NCBI GenBank assembly: GCA_964596245.1
Contig: CAZQSK010000009.1
Location: 1-36,694 of the forward strand
Reading direction: 5' to 3'
Origin: RHKK01 sp964596245
Lineage (GTDB): Bacteria; Patescibacteriota; Patescibacteriia; 2-12-FULL-60-25
Length of the DNA: 36,694 bases
Shown: positions 30,978 through 36,694 of the stretch, one piece after another
How positions within the stretch are numbered: position 1 is the stretch's first letter
Layout of the letters: the number at the start of each line of letters is the position of its first letter
Position numbers and translations under genes: made by a program
The notes under the pieces: model-generated
What the model saw: only the letters and a program-made list of their open reading frames with translations
Told to the model about the DNA's origin: nothing
The model's database searches: none

Positions 30978-33653
30978 TTAGCGGGTTGTGACCAAGTTCA
31001 CACGCGGCGACTCGAGCGTGGTGTAGCTCAGAGTGCGGCTCGTGAGACGGGCGTAGACGCGCGTGTTGATCGGATCGGCGCCGGTGGCGAACGAAACCGA
31101 GCACAAGCGGGAACCGGTACACGTGGCGATCGGGGAAACCGAGCGTTCCGTGTAGATGCGAACCACCGAGTCTTCCACTGGGATATTAGTGTCCGTGAAG
31201 GTGGCGGTGATGTAGATCACGGCATTCGTGCGCAGGTTTTCCGTCGGGGCAAAGGTGACCAAGCCGCGACCGGTCGTCTGCGTGATGTTGTAGCCGTAGT
31301 AATCGTTGTAGCTTGAGCCTCCGTTGTACGAGGAGAGATAGATGACCGGGGAGTACTGGCTCATGGCAAGCACGCCGTTGCGGTCATAGATCTTGGCCTG
31401 ATACTGGGCCGTGAGGTTGGTCGAGCTGTAGGCCTGCGGATAGACGTCGACCAGACAGGTCGCTGAGTCATAACAGGTCTTCACAACCGTGTTGGTGCGC
31501 ATGTCGGTAATCGTGATGCGATTGCCGGTGTAGCTCCAGGTGCCGGCGTTGAACGCGTTGGCGTTCAAGCGAACGACATTGCCCGGGTTGATGTTGGTGC
31601 GATCCGCATTCAACACAAGACCGTTGATGTAGTTCACGCCGTCGTTTGAGGAGCCGGTGTTCGAGTACCAGATCATCATCGTCTTAACATCGTTTGTTCC
31701 ACTGAGACGGGCGTTCAGATAGATCGCGTTCGTGTTTACCGGAACGAAGGACATCGAACAGGTCGTTGTGTAGCAGGATTTGCTGCCACCGGTTGCGGAA
31801 TGGGTAGTGCCTTGGCTCCAGAAAATTTCGATTGCGCTGTTCGTCGGAAGCGTGCCCGAGTAGGTCGCGGTAATCGTGATCGTTTCACCCGCATTGAATG
31901 TCGACTTGTTGGAAGACAGACTCAAAACCGTTACCGGGTTGTAGTTGAAGTTGATCACCGGCGACAAAGCCGTTTCAACGATTCCGCCGTCGCTATTCTT
32001 GCGTTCAGCGCGGTAGCGAAGCTGTTGGCTTGAGTTCGCGCTCGGAGAGACGACCTTTTCACAGGTCGAGAACTGTCCGTTGCAGCGATGGACCCAGCTG
32101 TTGTCACGCACATCGTAGATGTCGATGTACGAAGAGGCTGAACCAGGATTGTTCACCTGGAGCACGATAGTTTCTCCGAGGTTAATCGACGTGCGGTTGG
32201 CGGTAATCGTAAGAGTACCGTTCTGAGACGTTCCGTTCACGAGAATCGTCGGGCTGTAAGCCGTCTGAACCGTCGTGCCGTTCCAGTCCTTCAATTCCGC
32301 GACATAGCGGAAGGTTTCGCCGTTGCTGCGGCCGTACACCGTGGCGGTGTAGGAGCAGTTCGAAAGCGTGTAGCAGGTCGAGACAAGCGTGTTGTCGCGG
32401 CCGTCGCGGATTTCGATGCGGCTGTTGTTGAAGGTGTTGGACGTCCAAGCGTTGAGGACGACCGTTTCACCCGAGTTCAACGTCGTGCGGCTGGAGCTCA
32501 AGGTGAGCGTGCCGTTCTGCGAACCGGTCTGATAGACGGTCACAGGCTGCGACGAAGAGACAAGGTTGTTGGAGGCGTTATACAACGCAGCCGTGTAGCT
32601 CATCGGTGAGCGCGTCGGAACATGCGTAAGCACGCACGTGCGCGTATAGCAGCGACCTAATTCAAACGGGGCCACAACAGCACCGGTGAAGAGAATGGCG
32701 ACCGAGTAACCACTCGGAAGGTCTGAGCCGTAGGTAGCAGTCAGAGCAACCGATTCACCAGTCACGATGTTCGTGTTGTTGGCGCTCAAAGTGAGCGTGC
32801 CGTTCTGAGACGTACCACCGAAGTAAATCACCGGAGAGTAACCGCTCTTGATGGTCATCGAAGAGCTGTCACGCAACGCGGCGTAATACTGCACGGAGTT
32901 CTCCGTGGTGTTTCGCTGCGGATAAACAGTGATGTCGCAATAACTAACTGGAAGGTTACACGTGCGGACCAAGCCGTTGGTGCGCGTGTCATAGATCTCC
33001 AAGCGGTAACCGGAACCGTAGTTCAAGGTGTTGTTCACCGAGAGCGTCACGGCTTCGCCGGTGTTGATGTTGGTGCGCGAGGCATTCAACACGATTTCAC
33101 CGGTGGAACCCGTACCCGTCATGCCACGCATTGAATCCGAAGGCGTGGAAACGCCGTTGTATTCGTTGCTGACATTGTAGTCGGACTCATTGTAGATCGG
33201 AGAACCGACCGTGTAGTTCGTGAAATAGACGTCCGCGATGTCGTGGACATCCGTGCGCCAATCAGAACCGAACAAACGTTCGGCGAGGTATTCGCTGGTC
33301 ACATGACGCAACACGGCGCCACGGGCAACGACATACACTTTCGGATCGGTGTTCACTTTCACGAGCTTGGCACCGGGGCGATAGGTGACATTGCCACCGA
33401 TCGAGATGGAGTAGAGCTCAGAGTCCGAGATGGTGCGGACGTTGTCGAAAGACGGGAACCACGTGTAGTAGGTCGCGGCATTCGGGAAGACGTAACGCTT
33501 ACCATCGTTGGCGTACCAGAAAACGGTTGAGACCGTCGTACCGCGGATGGCGGTGTTCGTCGGCACGGTAGCGGCTTGAGCGGCCGTCGGCATCAAAGAT
33601 GCGATCGGAAGCGCCAAGAAGGCCACCAAGAAACCAAGAAGAGTCTTTTTCAT
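30978..33653 (-). CDS. Large secreted surface protein with seven Ig-like repeats
   Basis: 891 residues. A signal peptide (ending AAQAA) is followed by a domain of about 120 residues with FWYANDGKRYVFPN and TYYTWF, a module I associate with CPR surface proteins. Then come seven repeats of about 97-119 residues starting near 185, 285, 381, 479, 576, 678 and 797. Each begins like G-[TE]-[IL]-x-L-x-[AS]-[SN]-x-T-x-[IL]-N-x-G-E and has one pair of cysteines five to seven residues apart (232/239, 335/340, 427/433, 524/531, 627/632, 727/733, 845/851). No anchor is visible at the C-terminus. A cell-surface or S-layer-like role is inferred. Confidence 0.8.
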   Translation of the reverse strand: MKKTLLGFLVAFLALPIASLMPTAAQAATVPTNTAIRGTTVSTVFWYANDGKRYVFPNAATYYTWFPSFDNVRTISDSELYSISIGGNVTYRPGAKLVKVNTDPKVYVVARGAVLRHVTSEYLAERLFGSDWRTDVHDIADVYFTNYTVGSPIYNESDYNVSNEYNGVSTPSDSMRGMTGTGSTGEIVLNASRTNINTGEAVTLSVNNTLNYGSGYRLEIYDTRTNGLVRTCNLPVSYCDITVYPQRNTTENSVQYYAALRDSSSMTIKSGYSPVIYFGGTSQNGTLTLSANNTNIVTGESVALTATYGSDLPSGYSVAILFTGAVVAPFELGRCYTRTCVLTHVPTRSPMSYTAALYNASNNLVSSSQPVTVYQTGSQNGTLTLSSSRTTLNSGETVVLNAWTSNTFNNSRIEIRDGRDNTLVSTCYTLSNCSYTATVYGRSNGETFRYVAELKDWNGTTVQTAYSPTILVNGTSQNGTLTITANRTSINLGETIVLQVNNPGSASSYIDIYDVRDNSWVHRCNGQFSTCEKVVSPSANSSQQLRYRAERKNSDGGIVETALSPVINFNYNPVTVLSLSSNKSTFNAGETITITATYSGTLPTNSAIEIFWSQGTTHSATGGSKSCYTTTCSMSFVPVNTNAIYLNARLSGTNDVKTMMIWYSNTGSSNDGVNYINGLVLNADRTNINPGNVVRLNANAFNAGTWSYTGNRITITDMRTNTVVKTCYDSATCLVDVYPQAYSSTNLTAQYQAKIYDRNGVLAMSQYSPVIYLSSYNGGSSYNDYYGYNITQTTGRGLVTFAPTENLRTNAVIYITATFTDTNIPVEDSVVRIYTERSVSPIATCTGSRLCSVSFATGADPINTRVYARLTSRTLSYTTLESPRVNLVTTR

Positions 33654-33682
33654 AGATAATAATCGCGACAGCGATTGCGCTC

Positions 33683-33711
33683 AACTTAGCAGATTTTCGC
33701 GAAAATGTCAA
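33683..33711 (-). promoter_or_regulatory. Promoter of the surface protein gene (TTGACA-17-TAAGTT)
   Basis: On the minus strand a perfect TTGACA is followed after 17 bases by TAAGTT. A leader of about 25 bases contains the inverted repeat GCGCAATCGCTGTCGCGAT. Confidence 0.7.
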
Positions 33712-33735
33712 TGGGAAAAGACTCATTTTGAGCGC

Positions 33736-33764
33736 TTGATTTTTGCCTTGTTTTGGCCTATTCT
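33736..33764 (+). promoter_or_regulatory. Promoter of tRNA-Leu (TTGATT-17-TATTCT)
   Basis: The two boxes are 17 bases apart; the -10 box ends 15 bases before the tRNA. Confidence 0.65.
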
Positions 33765-33779
33765 GCGAGCACGCAAAAC

Positions 33780-33865
33780 GCCGAGGTGGTGAAATTGGTA
33801 GACACACCAGCCTTAGGAGCTGGCGGGGAAACCCATTGAGAGTTCAAATCTCTCCCTCGGCACCA
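33780..33865 (+). tRNA. tRNA-Leu (anticodon TAG)
   Basis: 86 bases with an encoded CCA end. The acceptor stem is GCCGAGG/CCTCGGC, the anticodon stem CCAGC/GCTGG holds CTTAGGA, a long variable arm follows, and the T arm is GAGAG-TTCAAAT-CTCTC. It reads CUA and probably other CUN codons. Confidence 0.97.
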
Positions 33866-33867
33866 TC

Positions 33868-33897
33868 AAAAAACCCTCCAATCGGAGGGTTTTTTGA
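33868..33897. terminator. Terminator after tRNA-Leu, bidirectional
   Basis: AAAAAACCCTCC / GGAGGGTTTTTT with a four-base loop directly after the tRNA. The A run also makes it a terminator for the minus-strand gene at 33912. Confidence 0.85.
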
Positions 33898-33911
33898 TAC
33901 GGGCTAATGCT

Positions 33912-34418
33912 TTATTGTCCGCACTTGGTCCAACAGGATTCGTATGGGGCTTTACACGATTCGTACATCTTTTCGTTTGGGGTGATTTTGGCGCACGCAT
34001 TGAAGTCGTCTTCACATGAAAGGCGGCACTTGGTGACATCCGATGAGGGCTGGGGAGCTGCCAGGGGTGCCGTTTTTTGTTGATCCGTAATCGTGTTTAC
34101 GCGATCCGTCGTTTCGGTGACGGCCTTGTTTGGGATCGCGGCTTCTTCACAAAGCGATTCGCTCGTTGGGCCGCACTGGGTGGCGAGACGATCGATCTTA
34201 GCTTCGATGCGGTTGAGCTGGGTTTTGACGTCGGTGACGGCGCGATAGATCACGGTCGGCGTAACGGTGATGCGGTTTTGAGCCGAAGCAGAAAGCGTCA
34301 TGGTTGAGGCCGAAAGCACCAGCGCGATGGCAGCCAACCAGCCCACTGCATGCCAGTGTGCGCCGTATCCGTCTTTCATGGCTTTTACGGGCTTTGAGAC
34401 TTTTGAAGTGGACTTCAT
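33912..34418 (-). CDS. Membrane-anchored or secreted Cys-rich protein of unknown function
   Basis: 168 residues. A basic N-terminus of about 25 residues is followed by one hydrophobic helix ending ASAQN, so it is either cleaved or anchored. A short helix (DVKTQLNRIEAKIDRL) and a Thr/Pro-rich linker lead to a C-terminal region with six cysteines in a C-x3-C ... C ... C-x6-C-x3-C pattern, likely disulfide-bonded. I recognise no family. A TATAAT box lies upstream at 34457. Confidence 0.6.
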   Translation of the reverse strand: MKSTSKVSKPVKAMKDGYGAHWHAVGWLAAIALVLSASTMTLSASAQNRITVTPTVIYRAVTDVKTQLNRIEAKIDRLATQCGPTSESLCEEAAIPNKAVTETTDRVNTITDQQKTAPLAAPQPSSDVTKCRLSCEDDFNACAKITPNEKMYESCKAPYESCWTKCGQ

Positions 34419-34456
34419 ACAGAAAGGACTTTTTTGTTTGGAATAAGTATGGCGAT

Positions 34457-34465
34457 ATTATACCA
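34457..34465 (-). promoter_or_regulatory. Extended -10 box (TGG-TATAAT) for the Cys-rich gene
   Basis: On the minus strand a perfect TATAAT preceded by TGG lies about 40 bases before the ATG at 34418. Confidence 0.5.
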
Positions 34466-34472
34466 CACTCTT

Positions 34473-34946
34473 TTACTTATGATATTCCTTTCCTCTTGAG
34501 ATCGCCTCTGCGCGATAGAGCTGTTCCAATAAAACGACGCGCGCGAGGCCGTGGGGGAGTGTCATCTTTCCGAGCGAGAGTAGCGTGTCGGCGCTGTCAC
34601 GCACCGTATCATCCAAGCCCCATGAACCGCCGATGAGGAAGACGAGAGAGCGTCCGCCCTCGGACCACTTCTCAAGCTGCTTGGAGAAGCTTGCCGAGTC
34701 ATATTCTTTCCCCGTCTCATCTAGAGCGATCACGAATGCATCCGCTTTGTGTGCTTTGAGAAGAGCCTGTGCTTCTGCGGCTTTGGCACGTGCCGCATCA
34801 GGCTTCGCTGAGCCCTTGTGTCCTTCGGCTTGTTCATTGATTTCGACCTTGGCATAGGGCTTGAGACGGGTGAGATAGGTCTCGGCCGCGGCCTTTTGCC
34901 AGGCTTCCGTAGGGGAGCCGATAGCCCGGATGTGGATGCTTTTCAT
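34473..34946 (-). CDS. rlmH: 23S rRNA pseudouridine-1915 N3-methyltransferase
   Basis: 157 residues, the usual length. This SPOUT-class enzyme methylates a pseudouridine in helix 69 of 23S rRNA. Visible motifs are AFVIALDETGKEYDS, the knot segment LVFLIGGSWGL and the C-terminal SLGKMTLPHGLARVVLLEQLYRA. It lies directly upstream of, and divergent from, the transcription unit of its own substrate, the 23S gene. Confidence 0.95.
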   Translation of the reverse strand: MKSIHIRAIGSPTEAWQKAAAETYLTRLKPYAKVEINEQAEGHKGSAKPDAARAKAAEAQALLKAHKADAFVIALDETGKEYDSASFSKQLEKWSEGGRSLVFLIGGSWGLDDTVRDSADTLLSLGKMTLPHGLARVVLLEQLYRAEAISRGKEYHK

Positions 34947-34975
34947 GTAGCTGATTTTCCGCTAGTTATGGGCGC

Positions 34976-35004
34976 TTGACAAGGGTTGGGACTTCCTATA
35001 AAGT
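34976..35004 (+). promoter_or_regulatory. Strong promoter upstream of 23S rRNA (TTGACA-17-TAAAGT)
   Basis: A perfect TTGACA is followed after 17 bases by TAAAGT, within TATAAAGT. Transcription would start near 35011. It is the only clear promoter I see before the 23S gene. Confidence 0.75.
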
Positions 35005-35010
35005 TTCGGC

Positions 35011-35178
35011 ACTTCAAAACCCATGTCCCTGTACAGAGCACGACTCTGAGGGGACCTCTGGAGATTCCTACATGAGTATTCTCACCACTTTTGTCCCCTC
35101 GATGGGACTTCACGGTTAAGACTCAGGAACCTCCAAAAGGTTTCATGAGCTTGGCCGTCGGCCAAGCTCATTTTTTTC
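35011..35178 (+). ncRNA. Structured leader or separate small RNA upstream of 23S rRNA
   Basis: About 165 bases between a strong promoter and a strong intrinsic terminator, with no convincing open frame. CCCAT (35020) can pair with ATGGG (35102), and inside it GAGGGGAC (35048) pairs perfectly with GTCCCCTC (35093). An alternative fold pairs GTCCC (35025) with GGGAC (35051) and CAGAG (35034) with CTCTG (35044), which excludes the first. A further small hairpin AACCT/AGGTT (35128-35142) precedes the terminator. It may be a separate RNA or an attenuated rRNA leader. I recognise no known class. Confidence 0.45.
35145..35178 (+). terminator. Intrinsic terminator within the 23S upstream region
   Basis: A perfect 11-bp stem ATGAGCTTGGC / GCCAAGCTCAT with a five-base loop, followed by seven or more T residues. 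It lies about 245 bases before the 23S start. Confidence 0.85.
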
Positions 35179-35421
35179 TCTCCAAATTGAGACAGGCAAA
35201 GATCGCTCGCGAAACAGTTCGCCATCGATCTTTGTCCGACTCGGCTCCGCTATCGAGCGGGGAGTTCCGGACTGAATCTTCACAACTGAAGAATACATGT
35301 AACAAATCCAATTGTTATATGTGCAAGGCATGTACAACACTTGCAATGTGAAGTCAGCAATGATGACACACCTGAACACAATACTGCCGTCCGGACCCGA
35401 TCTTCTGATGGGGATCCGGAT
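35179..35421 (+). other. 23S 5' spacer with several inverted repeats
   Basis: No gene seen. It contains CAAAGATCG (35197) / CGATCTTTG (35226), CTCCGCT/AGCGGGG near 35250, an ACATGTAACAA / TTGTTATATGT pair near 35294-35321, and CCGTCCGGA pairing across the 23S 5' end. These may be processing stems. No clear promoter was found here, and no 16S, tRNA-Ile or tRNA-Ala gene. Confidence 0.5.

Positions 35422-36694
<1,273 letters not shown>

Overview
The window reads as a chromosomal segment of a Patescibacteria / Candidate Phyla Radiation (CPR) bacterium. Evidence is the tandem set of small VirB2/TrbC-like pilin genes, a surface protein with the N-terminal FWYxNxGKRYVFPN-type domain I associate with CPR cell-surface proteins, an abbreviated Fe-S assembly operon, compact spacing, and a 23S rRNA gene with extra helices and no 16S gene just upstream. 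UGA is used as a normal stop, so a recoded lineage (Gracilibacteria/Absconditabacteria) is unlikely. I cannot name the class or genus from sequence alone.

Layout. 1-4615: 3' part of leuS, a DMT-family membrane protein, galU and a solute-binding lipoprotein. 4640-8338: six consecutive secreted VirB2-like proteins, three with cysteine-rich ectodomains, closed by a terminator. 8398-12105: a G+C-rich block with a lipoprotein gene divergent from a two-gene unit, separated by two matched sigma70-type promoters. 12130-15355: envelope glycan genes (GT-C-type glycosyltransferase, O-antigen-ligase-like protein), a small acidic protein and a candidate structured RNA. 15371-16665: tRNA-Ser(CGA), a membrane protein and DsbB. 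16676-19083: iscS, nifU-like, nfu-like and ferredoxin genes in one operon. 19123-26804: three more G+C-rich genes (a cNMP-binding-fold protein and two signal peptide/ectodomain/TM/coiled-coil proteins) flanking a DMT transporter and a Trm11-like methyltransferase. 26840-28230: the rpsF-ssb-rpsR operon with its own promoter and a structured leader. 28243-30962: a small unknown, epmA, a membrane-anchored unknown and efp. 30978-33653: a seven-repeat Ig-like surface protein. 33736-34946: tRNA-Leu(TAG), a Cys-rich anchored protein and rlmH. 34976 to the end: a strong promoter, a leader or small RNA ending in an intrinsic terminator, and the 5' 1.27 kb of 23S rRNA.

Two expression styles coexist. 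Most ordinary genes have a -10 box only 6-9 nt (up to about 12) before the ATG and no Shine-Dalgarno, which suggests leaderless transcripts. The G+C-rich genes and one short pilin gene have long leaders and strong Shine-Dalgarno sequences. The G+C-rich genes (six genes, five transcription units) differ sharply in codon use from their neighbours, and three share an almost identical initiation region. They encode mostly envelope-type proteins and are my best candidate for an undescribed, dispersed but coordinated system. EpmA with an EF-P that keeps its modifiable lysine, and DsbB alongside several Cys-rich secreted proteins, are functional links visible within the window.
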